From Phoronis australis (taxonomy: Eukaryota; Phoronida; Phoronidae), in NCBI GenBank assembly GCA_002633005.1, contig NMRA01000482.1, positions 229,361 to 293,360 of the forward strand: a stretch of DNA of 64,000 nt, read 5' to 3'. Both the position numbers and the translations under genes were made by a program. The first letter of the stretch is position 1, and each line of letters starts with the position of its first letter. A model generated the notes under the pieces. That model was not told the origin of the DNA, made no database searches, and saw only the letters and a list, made by a program, of their open reading frames with translations. Positions 22,265 through 34,494 of the stretch are shown here, one piece after another.

Positions 22265-25200
22265 GTTTGCTAACCCCCTTTGATAGAAGGGCCCCAGGAT
22301 GAAAGAGGGTCATGCCGTGAACTACAAAAACCGTCCCTGTGATTAGGCGACACGGGAAACTTAGATTCTCTGAAGTGGGCGAAGTTACTTGGGGGAATTA
22401 CATACATTACATACATAAATACAAACATGCACATGTATCGTATATAGTCTGCTACAAACTAAATCACAGCATAGACTGTTATTAAAACGAAGTTTCCTCT
22501 GTACGCTTGGCCTAAATGGCAGATTTAATCCGATAAAATTGGTCAATAATTGGTTTTTCATTTTTGCTACTGGATTCTGTCATCGAATTAAACGATTATT
22601 CGTGACTGGCATCAAGCGGCTCTAAATTTGAATGCCAACAATCCTGTCAGGACATGGATGACAATCTAACACTCTCGTCACTTGCTCATGGCCCGTTTTG
22701 GCATGGCGGTTGTTACTTTGGTGGTAAATCTATTCCATGTAAAAAACCTGGTCTCATATACAGAAAGATAAATAATTTGAGATCACAACTTTTTTCAAGT
22801 ACTCGATGAACTAACGCGTTGGATCTCTGAGTAATTTGATGTTATATAGGACATATGAGTTTTTTTAATCCGTCTAACTTCGAAACGCCATATCTCAGAA
22901 ATGATCCTCGGATTCATAGGAAACTTTTGGATACAACGATTTATGCTCACTAAAACAATGAAAGGAGCAATTTTTAAACTGTTCCACTTTTCATAGGGGG
23001 CTACAAACTGAGGCTTTTATGATTTTCAAAATAAAAATACAAAATTTTGCATAAAATGAAAACGAACTGATAATTTAGAAAACGGCAGCGTTTTTGAGAT
23101 TTCTTATTGGACATTAATATGTGTAAAGTTAGGTCACGATGTTAATAGGGCAGTTTTCATATCGATGTATCTTCTGTTTTAGCTAAATTTTACTAAAAAC
23201 ACATGATTGCCTGGCCGTATTAATGGAAGACTGATAAAAGGTTATCGATCAATTTCTACAGGCTTCCTTCTTTCAGAAAATAACTACTCTTACAGATTTA
23301 AAATTTTAAGCTTTGTAGAATTTTGGCTAAATACTCAGCGTGTCGACCAGGTCCTAAGTTACAAGAAAATTCCCCATCCCTAAACGCCTACATGTGCACT
23401 ACTTCTAGTGTAATCCAGAAGAACAAAAAGGTGCTCTGATTATACCATGACTACCCCGAGAAAGTGTTATTTTGTTGTATATACTGAGGCGTGAAAGTGG
23501 AAGTCCAAGACGGTAAATGATGGAGAGTTGTAAACACCTCTCATTCCTTGCAGAATCTACACCATAATTTGTCGAGGGGACCGGAATCCGCATACAAAGG
23601 GTCTCAAGGTCGCAGTTCGTGCCTTCATAGGTTCTCAAAATTAAGAAAATGGGTCAGGTTTTACAGCACTTTTGTCAAATAAATTGGGAAGGAAGAATGA
23701 TATTCAGTAATTCCTTAAGTTGTTTTGAGTCTAGAATTTTGGCCTCTGCTCTTGTCTACCCGGATACGGAAGTGTCGTCACATCCTCGGTCAGTGTCGAA
23801 CACTTGGCTGGTATTAATACGTTTACCTTCTATACAAGTGGTAATTTTCAAAACTTTTGTCAGTCATTACGTATTTTAACCTAAATTTCTGTAATGTAGA
23901 GTGGAAAAACAATCGCAATCTGGTCTTTCATTGCATCGAAGAAGCCGTGAATTTGTGATTTTAGTTACAAAACGCCCAAATCGTAATTTTTGAGACATTT
24001 TTGGTATCTCAGTTTCCCTTGGGCAAAGCAAGGTAATAAGACATTGCTTTGTTGAATTACTTCATCTTTGAGGCATCCCATCGACTTTACTTTCTGTCGT
24101 TTTTGCCTTTTAGGGTGTCTTGATACAGTTCTATTGGAAAGGTACATGTATTTCACTGACCTGGACCAGAGATAAGCCACTAGAACTGTAATCTTTTCCC
24201 TGTCTCCCTTTCCGTGGTCTTTGATGATAAATAGAATTTTCAGACGTTTATATCATTCTCGACATTCCAAACATATGTCACACAGGCTTGATCAAGTCTT
24301 CAGTGGGGCGAACAAAACGTAGCTGATTTTTTTCTTTTAGTAGGTCCATTAGAGTTTTAGAGTTTTTCCGGTATTCTATCGACTTAGGTGACCTACAATC
24401 TACATCAATTTATTTCATGTCAACTTAAATTTAAACTTAAATGTGTTCAATACGACAGCTTTTCAAGTTGCGTTCGGTCTAGGCTTATGCGTGTATTATC
24501 CGCTCACACGGACACGAGTCGAACAGAATTCTTGTTAGACCTTCTTATTTCTCCAGTGCATTTTGTCTCATTGAGTGGACGCATCAAAATGTCGTTTTAA
24601 AAACAGTTATAAACATGTTCAGTTTCGTCATAACGGAATGTGCGAAATAATGGAAATTTGTTCGAAGTGCCTTGTATTGTAAAAGGGCCTCTCAGGTGAC
24701 ATACATTCAGAAACTAGGCACACGCCGTTTTACAGGCTCACAATATAACAGCTAACCAATATTCAACACACAAACGAAAAGAACATACACTGCAAATGCA
24801 GGAATTCTTAGTTTTCATTGATGATGGATCTTCGTTCTAAGCATCAATCATCGGAATCTAAACCAAAACATAAAGATGGAGACGTATAAAAATGTAAAAA
24901 CTACAACTTGCAGAGACCCATAAGGAAAACGTAATATGAGTAAGTACACAATTTGAGCATGAGTTCTTGTTCCGTGTCATTGCGCTTCAGGCTCGATCGT
25001 TGTTTTTTTTTTGGGGGGGGGGTCAATTGTCGGATTATGGGAGTGAAACTCTAGGTCGCCGAATCAGAAATGAGATAGTGAGTGCCATTACGGGAAAACG
25101 AGAAGGCACCAGCATTTCTGAAACGATGCACCACCAATAATTGAAGGGATGACGTGATAATTACATGCGCCTACAAGCAAGCACCCATCCTAAAATATAA

Positions 25201-25915
25201 GGGGCTCGATTTTTTGGGAATATGGTCCTTTTCTCACAAAGTAAGGTTCAAAGAAAAAAACGAGGCTACTAGTAGAAAAAGACCCCGGGTTCGCTCAGAG
25301 CTTTGAATTGTGCATTCGCCGAATTCTTGCCCTTTTAGTGGACTTTTGTCTCGTTTTCTCGGACTTTTTAATTCTCTGAGGCGGACTTTTTTGCTTCCCG
25401 AGCCCCCCTCCCGCTTGAGAGCGCGCATGGTATAGATGCGTGCTTCGGAATAGTAGTGAACCATTCAACCTTTCACGGTGAATCGAGCCTATTGTATGAC
25501 CAACCAGAAGCTCGGATTTGTTTGTGTCGCAAGGCAAAACGCGTTATTGTTTACGGAAACGACGATTACAGTCCCGTGCTGTTGCTGCACTGGATGAATT
25601 TAACTAAGAAATAATTAAAAACAATTTGAGTTCTTCGAACATACGTGCATTAATTTTGATTAAACTCTCGTCTTGCTCAACAGTTGTTTATCCTACTATA
25701 GCCGATACTCAATGTGGCCCTAATTTTCAAACTAGTTAAAACATGCATATGTCATGCACTTAGTTGTCGTGCAAGAATGCTGCAGAACAGAACGGAACAG
25801 AACAGAACAGAGCAGAGCGCTATAAAGATGACGCGTATTTCAGCGAGCAGTCAACCAATGTTTTCATTCCATGGTTTACATCAGGTGTACAGTTGGAGAT
25901 TTCAGCGTATCTAAT
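22265..25915. other. Downstream flank of defensin B, no gene
   Basis: Noncoding DNA shared with copies A and C. It contains a T9/G9 homopolymer pair near 25004-25022, a dispersed repeat at 25297-25398 and a short (aacag)n microsatellite at about 25788-25822. No conserved frame is seen. Confidence 0.55.
25297..25398 (-). repeat. Dispersed repeat (pair with 34769-34885)
   Basis: The minus strand matches 34769-34885 on the plus strand: both contain 'tccgcctcagagaa', 'aaaagtccactaaa' and 'ttcggcgaatgcacaat'. The two copies sit at different places within segments B and C and in opposite orientation, so they are separate insertions. Confidence 0.6.
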
Positions 25916-28900
25916 GATGTACATAGGTTACGAACATTAGAGTCGCTTCCAATAATGTTTGAAAACCCCAGTTTGAACGAGCAGCTAACAGGAACTCGAA
26001 GGACTCTTTCGTTATTCCGGTGATCTATAGATTATGTTGCACAGCAACGTATGTATATTTATGATCGACATATGTCCCGAATAATAGATGAATGATACGT
26101 GCGTCGCAAGCTCGTTACCAGAGATGAAAAGGAGACCGAGGTACTAGGCGATATAAGGTCATTTATTATGACTAGTACAATTACAATAAAATGAATACAG
26201 GTAAATAACGTATAATAGGTAATCTCTGGTAAGATGGGCAATAAAAAGCGCCGGTCTCGTGGAAGTACGAGAGAATGACGAAAACTGGGAGGAAGAAGGT
26301 GGGAAAATTGAATGAGTTTTTGACGTACAACAATGTGGCCGGAACAAAGTGAACTGAAAGCGAAGTTTCAATAACAAAGAAAAACGCCCCTAAAGACACG
26401 TGACAATCATCAGCCTATAAGAGCCAANGTCCTGTTTAGAGGACCGGCGGTCATGTTGTTTCTCACCAGTGGAAATGTTATCTCACTATTGAGATAACTT
26501 TATGGGTTATTACACGGTTGTATCTACCATTCGAGGCTAATATTGTGGTACAAATTTACTTTACCACTACACCACTCAGCGGCTGACGTCATCGAACGTG
26601 AAAATAGAATACTTAAATGAGCACGCCCAACAATTGCATGTTCAGCAAAGGGCATTGCGCCGACATTCATACGCTATGAAAAATAAGACGCATAATTTCC
26701 ATAAAAATGATATTTTAATTCTGTTAATCTTTTCTCTCGTATTCTCTCACTTGTAAATCACCGATCTCCAGTTTGAATGCGGGTATCATGTCGCCGAGAT
26801 CCTTTGACTTGAACATTATAGTCAGTTACTAGTGGCAACCTACTTTAGCAGACGATATTTTCCCCGTCGAAGCTTAGCGTGATAAAATGTGTAGTAAGCT
26901 ATAATAGTTGCTAAACCTTAATTTATAGATTCACTTTATTTCTATTCTGTTTAAATTTTCAATTGGTTTTGAGTATAAGCATTATTTGACAAAAATAGCT
27001 AGGCTTTTCTTAAAAGCTTGTTTAAAGTGGGTCGAGGGGGTCGTGGGCCGAGGGGGTCGTGGGCCGAGGGGGTCGTCAGTGGCGTGCGGATCGAGGGGTT
27101 TTTAGAACAATCCGGATTTAACAAGGAAAACTGGAACAGTTCTCGGCTTAATACTGGGCAACCTACAACAAAACGATATACCTCACACGCTTGTGGAGAA
27201 ATGAAATGAAAATTTAAATTAAAAAAATTCATTTGATACGTTAATTCATCTTAGCTCAGCTATTATTATCTTTCCTTGTGAAGATGGCTGCCATACTTGG
27301 TTTTAGTTTTGCTGCAGAAAATGCACTCGTGGGAAAACGAGCACGTTGGTGCACGATATTGATAGTTTATGCGGCGAATGGTGCACCTGGGAGCTTCGTG
27401 CCTCTGGGCCTTCAATGTTCCCCAAGCGGTGAAATTCGGTAGTGAAGTGTTAATAGCTTTGTCTGTGATAACACATTTCTTGTGCAAATCCGCCATCTTT
27501 AAATTTTGCTCAGTGATGCATTATGGGTAATGGGGTTACCTCTTATCACAGATGCACAGTAAACACTGCGTTACCACTGTTAGAGCATCAAGACATTGAT
27601 CGAAAACCCCTAATAATTTCAATTTTTTTGAAAAATGTAGCGTAACACAATTCATTTGACATATACGTAAGTAGTTCTTAACACATTTTAACATATTTTA
27701 AAAGAAATTGAGCACACCAATTCAGGTGGTCTCTCAGACTCGGCACACAGCATTCAACAACTGCTTTCAACAACGGCCATAAACTGTAGGATGCTCGACA
27801 GCGATGAATGAGGAGCACAACGTTTAAAAAAATCCTTTACAATCTTTAACCGTGTTTCACATCACTCAAAAACTAAGGTATCCAGTCTCTCTAACAAGTT
27901 GTAGGAAATTAAGAAGTTCGTTTCTACATTTGTGCATGGTACTGTTCGCGAGCGTCACTTGCTGTTGATCGCGGATTGAGTTCATGGACGTCCTGTCTGA
28001 GACTTAACGGTGAACAGAAGGAATCTGATCACACACGGACTGCATACAATGAGGAGGATCATATGGCTGTTGGAGACGTTTGTCCCGAATTTTGGCATGA
28101 AGCTGTTGCAATTTTTGGCTTGCTGTTCCTTTGACATTGCTTAAGATAGCAAAGTCGCCATGTTCATTTATAGAGTCTTGTTTTTTATATAGATGATTTT
28201 TGCATTTTCTTGGATAGCTGCCTTAATTTCGAATGCAGTCCAAATTTCCCTGTCCCCAGCATTAGATTCGCACTGAGTTACATGTCAACAGCCCATTGGT
28301 ATATTTTGATGTTAGTTTGTATTCAAGGTGTGTCTTACTTCTAAAGCTTTGGACTGCAATGTCACAGTTTGTTTTCATGGATGGGTCAACATCAGTCCTG
28401 AATTTGGATACAAATAGAAGATTTTCATGCCTCACACAGTACTTCTGCTCCATGTGTTGAGTGTTTTATACCTGTACCATGTATAAAATAGCTTGCATCG
28501 CTTACTTGTAGCTCTAATGTAATGTTTGACCCACCAAAAATTTATTTCCAGACACTTAGTTCTTTCAGTTATATTAAATAGTTGGCGACATATTGCGAAG
28601 TAACGCAAAATCGGTAATGGCGGCACTAATTTGCATCAAAAACATACGCGGGACATTTTTTCGGCTTGTTAACATTGTTTTTCCGTTTCCACTCATATTT
28701 TCCGTCATAAAAATTCAACTTAGAAGTTGAAGTCCGGGGTGCACGGGAGGCCATTTTTCGACTATACTACTGTAGCTTATTTACCAACACACGTCGTCTT
28801 ACGTCTCATCAACAATCCTTTTTAAATAATGATGAGGACTTACCCACTCTAACTCATTTTTAACCTAAGCAAATGATCTAGAAATTAGAACCAGCTAATT

Positions 28901-29912
28901 TCCATTACAATTTCCCCATCAAATGCTGCTTGTTTATACTTTTTAACACTCAAGGAATCGTCTACATCAAGGAAGGTTTAACTTCATCAAAAAGTTGTTT
29001 CACCGGAGTTTAGTCATGGAATGCATTTTGCCGGGAACCCATTCCACTGGTAGTATTTACACAGCAGTTAAGTACTAGTCCACGAGAGCACCAGCCATGA
29101 GCGGCAAGGTGGGGGTCAGCCGATTTTCACCAAATTTGGCATATAGGTAGTCCTATGGGATCTATAAACAGCGGTAAAATATTTCCTCAAAATATTGCGT
29201 TTTTCTAAAGTTAAAGGCTCAAACGCATTTTACGGCTTCGCAGCCATGTTTTCACGGTATAAAAACTGTCCAGTTTTAACTGTTCATATTTTTCCTTAAA
29301 TGAAAGCTATTGATTTATTATTCACTGGGCATTGTTTAGTGGTGCCTGTAGATTGTTACACAGATGTCTTGAAACACGATTCCGATTTACCACCCTCATT
29401 TAGTAGTTTTACTACACTCCCCCCCGTTATGCCATTTTGAGGTTGTGTTCAGTACACTGCTGTACCAAATCTGCCCCCACTGTTATGAGAATGAAACTTA
29501 GCCAAAATGTTGACAAAACATGTTACTTTCATTTCATAAAATAAAAACTTTGTCAGCCAGTTTATTAGTTATATATTTTGGCACCTCAAATGTACTAAAA
29601 TGAGAAATTTTCATATATCTGAGATCGATGCGTGAGCACCGTAAAATCCGATTGTCCTTTATGTTTTTCCGTNCTTGTTGGCTGTACAGTGGTCGGTGGA
29701 TCCGTGGACTGATACTTAATCATGACATTATTTTTTATTTATTTAAATATTTTGCCACTCTTTTTATCGTGGTTCAGAAACCATTCAATTGCAGCATTGT
29801 TGTTCTTGTTGTTGAAATTATACATGGCTACTTCAAAACTCTTACATTGTTTCTATTGCATTGTGGTACGTAGACCTAAACATATCTACAAGCGAAACTT
29901 TGCTTACATACT
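25916..29912. other. Spacer between segments B and C
   Basis: No gene recognised. It holds a GC-rich 15-bp tandem motif ('gggccgagggggtcgt') at about 27028-27075, a dispersed repeat at 28780-29075, and single N bases at 26427 and 29673 that probably mark assembly joins. Confidence 0.5.
28780..29075 (+). repeat. Dispersed ~290-bp repeat, copy 1
   Basis: Matches 43190-43490 in LRRC40 intron 2 in the same orientation: both run from 'accaacacacgtc.tctta' through 'aatgatctagaaattagaa' and 'ccccatcaaatgctg' to 'ctagtatttac'-like sequence. No coding frame; probably an old non-autonomous element. Confidence 0.65.
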
Positions 29913-30310
29913 AGGATTTAAAAGTGAAACTTAGGTGCTCCCCGAAACTTCGATGTAGTGGGAAAGGTCAGAGTGAAATTTCGACGAAGTTATCGATAGA
30001 GGCCGTGGCAACGATACAGGGTCATCCAAGACTCAACGAGAAGTCCCGCAAAACTTGCGCTTTGTTATTGTAGCGTCACAGATGTGTTCTCAATAGACGC
30101 ACGTAAATATATGATGGCAGTGATCATTTTTATAAACACTGGTAAATCGTTGGATAGCGATTTTCAGTTACCCTGAAAGTACGACTGAACTGCATCAGCT
30201 GTTGTTGATTCCGATTACTGAATCATCATTTAACGATAACTCCAATATGACTGTCTTTGGGTAAGGTAAGTGAAGTTTCTGTAAATTTCGGAAAACCGAA
30301 TTTACCCTAT
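29913..30310 (+). mobile_element. MITE-like element, copy in segment C
   Basis: Starts 'aggatttaaaagtgaaac' and ends near 'ccgaatttaccctatt'. The alignable part of segment C begins with this element. Confidence 0.55.
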
Positions 30311-30690
30311 TGAGAAAGCAAGTTGAAGCCTACTTCTAAAACGGTTTTCGTTACCCTTTGATTTAGTAAAAAGCGGCACAAGTACCATTGATTGTAAGCT
30401 AACCAGCATAATTTTGCCTCGTTTGTAATAGTTTTATGGCCTAAAAACTGATCAATCAATGACTATGCAAATGCTCTTAAAATCACAAAGCCGCGACAGC
30501 GAGGACATTAAACACTATGACAGTGAACGAAAACTACAAAGAGTGGAAAATAACTGAAAATGACGGCAATAAAAAAAGTTCAAAACCTCAATAAGTTGTT
30601 AAATAACTTTTTACCATAGATGTAGATATTGAATGATTGCCTGGTTATATTCAAATACGCAGTCTCAAATAAATCAAGCCAATAAAATCA

Positions 30691-30726
30691 TATAAATACT
30701 TCCTAATTCTACGTAGATGTATCAGT
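30691..30726 (+). promoter_or_regulatory. Core promoter of defensin gene C
   Basis: TATAAAT at 30691-30697 and a TCAGT initiator at 30722-30726 (A+1 about 30724), 33 bp apart, as in gene B. Confidence 0.65.
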
Positions 30727-30768
30727 CGAAATAAAAATTTGACTACAAAGTTTCTCCTTATTGATTCG
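30724..30768 (+). other. 5' UTR exon of defensin gene C
   Basis: Shorter than in A and B (deletions of 'ctgcagtttt' and of the 3' end) but with the same donor TTCG|GTAAGTCAATC. Confidence 0.5.
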
Positions 30769-31031
30769 GTAAGTCAATCAACTGTTTTAAGTACCGGTAC
30801 ATTTCAAGAATAACCTAACATCACAAATCTTCAGGGGCAGGATAAATTGCGGGCACATCCACCGCGCGATACTTGAAATATGCCAATTTATTTTTTTATT
30901 TCCATGTTTGAATGAATTGCTTAAGACTTTCTATCACTGTTCTGAAATACGCGCAGTACTCTAGACTGCAATGAGCTCAACATTATTACAGGCCTATTTA
31001 TTGAAACTTCTATTCTACGTACATTACAGAT

Positions 31032-34000
31032 ATGAAGGCGACAGTTTGCTTCTTCGTCGTAGTCCTCTTGCTGTTTTGCCATACGGTGAGCACTGAAAAC
31101 TCCGAGAATGGTAAGTCATACATGTGTGAAATGAAAAACATCGGACATAAAAACGAAGTACGTATTATTTTCAACAGAACTTTCAATTAATGTTCGATTG
31201 AAAATGAGCTCCCGAAGCAGCGGTACTGTACTTTGTGTCATATTGTATTCATATGGAAGAGTAAGGGAACACTTCGAAAAATAAAGCCTTCTGTGTATTT
31301 GGGGCTTTAGATTCTCAAAAATGAAGTGCAGTGTCACTCAACTATCGCTGTAATTTTATATACCGGCAGATATTAATGAATTTTAAAAAGCTCCATTTTG
31401 CAAATGTGACAGCGTTTCCTGGGATTAGTATTTGTGAAAAACAGTTTACTTTATTCTTTGTTTCACCTAAACGAAAAGAAAGTAGTGTTGCATATCCATT
31501 AAAGCGGCCTTAAACTCGTGATGTCTTCCAAAATTAAACAAAAAATTATTCAAGCCCCTTGTCGATTAAAAGTTCCTCTTTGTCTTTTGCCATACTCAGT
31601 TTGGAAGCAGTGATCTCTGGAATAGAGAAGGATTGACAATTCTTTAGTTTCTCAGACCACTTTCATGAAACTTCGGATCGTGTTGTGACCATAAATTTTA
31701 TGAGGTTGGTCAGAAAAAACGAAAGTGCTGTTTTTTTCAAGATTAGAAATCAGGTGTATTTTGATTAAAGAACAATTTTATAGCGGTAAGTGGTTTAAAT
31801 CAAATCTTGTTTAAGACAAAAAGCACGGGTTTAATACCTTTTTTCAAGGGGTTTGCCATAATTTGTCAAAAAGTCGAAAAGAAGTTGTTGCTTTGGGTTA
31901 ACTGAATAATTGTAAAACCTTTTTATAGTTCACGGAGCAGGTTACCAAAGAGATTTAAGACGCTTTTGGCATTTTAAACTTGTCCATGAATTTTTTTCTT
32001 TTTCAAATTCTATAATGTGGATTTGTCAGCTGTAAAATTTTAAAAATGTGGGTCTCACCGAATTAGTTTTTCCGTTACAAACGCCTAAATAGAGGCGCCT
32101 CTGGTACAAAAAATGAAAATTTATATAAGTTACCTAGACGCCCCTGGAACTAAATTACTGATTGATATTCTCAGTTATTGAGTTTTATATGTCGGTGTAA
32201 GCGAAATTTTTTTTCTTGAGTTTTGTTTACATCGTATTTTAGATTTTTCAATTAACACAAACATTTGTACTCTTAAAATACATCCCGTCTCCACTCTGGA
32301 GCTCCACTGAGAATACATGTAAGAGATAATCCGCAAACCAACTTTTCTGATGAAAACGAGTATTCGAACCTTTTAATTCAATTATAAAGCAAGGGGTAGT
32401 GTAGCGTACAGTCACACGCACATTAGATGTCTCTCTTGCTGTTGTTGTTGACCCAGCGGTTTACACGCGTATAATAATAATACCGTAACATTGGCTCATA
32501 AAACTTTATTTATGATATGATGCGATAAGATACGATACGATACGATTTCCAATACGATAAGATACGATACTATCTACTATCTTACGATACGATTTCCAAT
32601 ACGATAAGATACGATACGATCTACTATCTTACGATACGATTTCCAATACGATAAGATACGGTTAAACCTGAAACAATTAATAAAGATAATACAATATCTA
32701 ATACAAGTTGAAGTACCAAATACATCATACTAAAATACAGAAAATTGCATATCTAATAATATTATATCAACTCACAGTTTGGCAAACAATAGTTAGCAGA
32801 AACTTGTAGTTACTACAATTTCTATTACAACACTTTCTATGAGTTAATCAAACAATCAAAGAACTGAGAATAGTTGTTTCTAAAGTCAAAGTTTATAGTA
32901 AAAGTTAACATCAAGAAACAAAGTTGTCTCTTACCAACGCTGGGTATCTGTGATATTTTTGAAGCAAGCAGCAGCCTCTCTCCAAGCAATATGAATTCTA
33001 GAGTAGCTAACAGAATATTTATAATGAACACAAGAGAGGTGGGCGAGATAATTCAAAACATGAAAACCCACAAACTCCCTCTAAATGCTACATCTAGTTC
33101 CAAAACAATTCTCTGAACAAGGTCGCTGGTTCCAAACCAATTCTGTGAATCAATCTGCTGGACTCCAGCAATGAACCTAAGTCATTACCAATTATGGTGC
33201 AGGACAATCAAGAGTTGAGTAATTCCGATGGACAAATAACAGATTATTGTTGTTGTCGGAAATGCCTCATCCCAAAGCTGACAGGTTTTCAAAGACTTTA
33301 AGTTACACAACTTGCAAAACAAGGCACAATTGTTATTATAAACATCCCACAACTGGTAACAGACATGTGGTGAATCACTTCCCATGAACTCCTAGGAGGT
33401 TACAAATTTTGGTAAACAACCAGTATGTTTGATTAATTATACACTAGTCACTAAAATTGCATAACATTTCTTTTAATTAGACTAATTATCTACAGCATCA
33501 AAAAATGTCACTAACAGGTAGTGATTGTCTTACCAACCTAGGTTGCAGTAATATCATTTTCTTCCATGCCGTACTTTAGTAATTTTACGAATCCTTCATT
33601 TCTCGAACTCCTCCGGTACAATTATGGGTTCTGAAGGCTGGAAACGTTCGAGACTATTTTTGGTCACATTACGTAGGTTAATTTAAGAAAGTGACAAAAT
33701 TATCCGAGAAAATAATAGAAAGCATGCAATGATGGATGGAACGGGGCGAATGGTTATTGTTTTGTTTAGTTATGTGAACAACAATTGAATAAATGAAGAG
33801 TAATTTAACAAAAATCAACATTCAGTAGTTGTTTATAGTTTCTTTTTCCTTGGTGTCCTGACAACTGGCTCTTTTTGCCACTGGCTAACGGATACCACAA
33901 GTTGGAATTTTCAAAAATCGCCTAGCATAGCAGAGATTCCATTCTCGCCGCTTCGTAACACAATGAGCAGTCGTGATGTGATGCCGTATTTCAAATGCGT

Positions 34001-34152
34001 TACAAAATCTTATTTCAGCAATTGAAGGAATTCGTCAGAAAAGATTCGCTGCCATAGCGTCTTGTACAAGTGGGGGTGAATGCAACGCGAAGTGCAAAGC
34101 ACGGTCGTACAGCGGTGGTACCTGCAGTCGCGGGAGGTGTTACTGTTCCTAG
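31032..34152 (+). CDS. CS-alpha-beta defensin precursor, gene C (spliced)
   Basis: Coding exons 31032-31110 and 34019-34152 (donor AATG|GTAAGT, acceptor TATTTCAG) join into 70 residues. The signal peptide lacks three codons (Gly-Thr-Leu) present in A and B. The propeptide ends in RQKR (residues 32-35), a furin-type site, and the mature peptide of 35 residues begins F-A-A-I-A-S. Cysteines at 42, 48, 52, 62, 67 and 69 keep the C-x5-C-x3-C-x9-C-x4-C-x-C pattern, with Gly-Gly-Thr before the fourth. From the first cysteine on it matches A at 16 of 29 positions and B at 12 of 29. The intron is enlarged by a minisatellite-bearing insertion. Of the three it is closest to the canonical invertebrate defensin. 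Confidence 0.9.
32395..33520. other. Insertion in the defensin C intron
   Basis: About 1.1 kb absent from the corresponding intron of copies A and B. It begins near a run of TACGATACGAT sequence and continues as AT-rich DNA without a recognisable coding frame. The edges are approximate. Confidence 0.45.
32537..32660 (+). repeat. 47-bp minisatellite
   Basis: Units start at 32537, 32584 and 32631 (about 2.6 copies) with only one or two differences. Each contains 'acgatacgatttccaatacg' and 'ctactatctt'. It is preceded by simple 'gatacgatac' repeats. Confidence 0.8.
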
Positions 34153-34490
34153 TAAGTTAAAAACAAGTATGTCGTGTCGCTTTTCCATTCCATATAGCAC
34201 CTATATTAACACATTGATCTATTCAATGGATAGACCATATCAAATAACCAAGTTTATAGCTATAGATTTCAGAGTAGTGAACGACCTGTTGGTACTCGGT
34301 CATACAAGTACATATTGACGGTCCAAATTAATACGCACTTATAATCCAATTGATAATTGTAATCTACAAATAAGTTCATTTTGAATTCCAGGTAAAATAA
34401 AAGTGGAGGCATCGGTACAGAAACATTTCTTCTGCTTGTACAAGAAAGTGATTTGGGGATAAATAAACGTTTCTGCTCTGAACTTGTGGT
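34152..34490 (+). other. Stop-splitting intron and 3' UTR exon of defensin gene C
   Basis: CTA|GTAAGT at the stop (intron from 34152), acceptor GAATTCCAG ending at 34391, next exon starting G. Structure as in A and B. Confidence 0.6.
34462..34467 (+). terminator. Poly(A) signal of defensin gene C
   Basis: AATAAA in 'ggggataaataaacg', conserved with A and B. Confidence 0.65.
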
Positions 34491-34494
34491 TTTG

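Larger units (their letters stand above)
13685..25915. repeat. Segmental duplication copy B (defensin segment)
   Basis: Second copy of the defensin segment, in the same orientation as copy A. It is lengthened by the 5.3-kb retroelement insertion at 15907-21194 and shortened in the second defensin intron (431 bp, against 1,864 bp in A and 2,908 bp in C). Its 3' part (25740-25910) matches 39228-39370 of copy C. No other gene is seen in its flanks. Confidence 0.8.
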
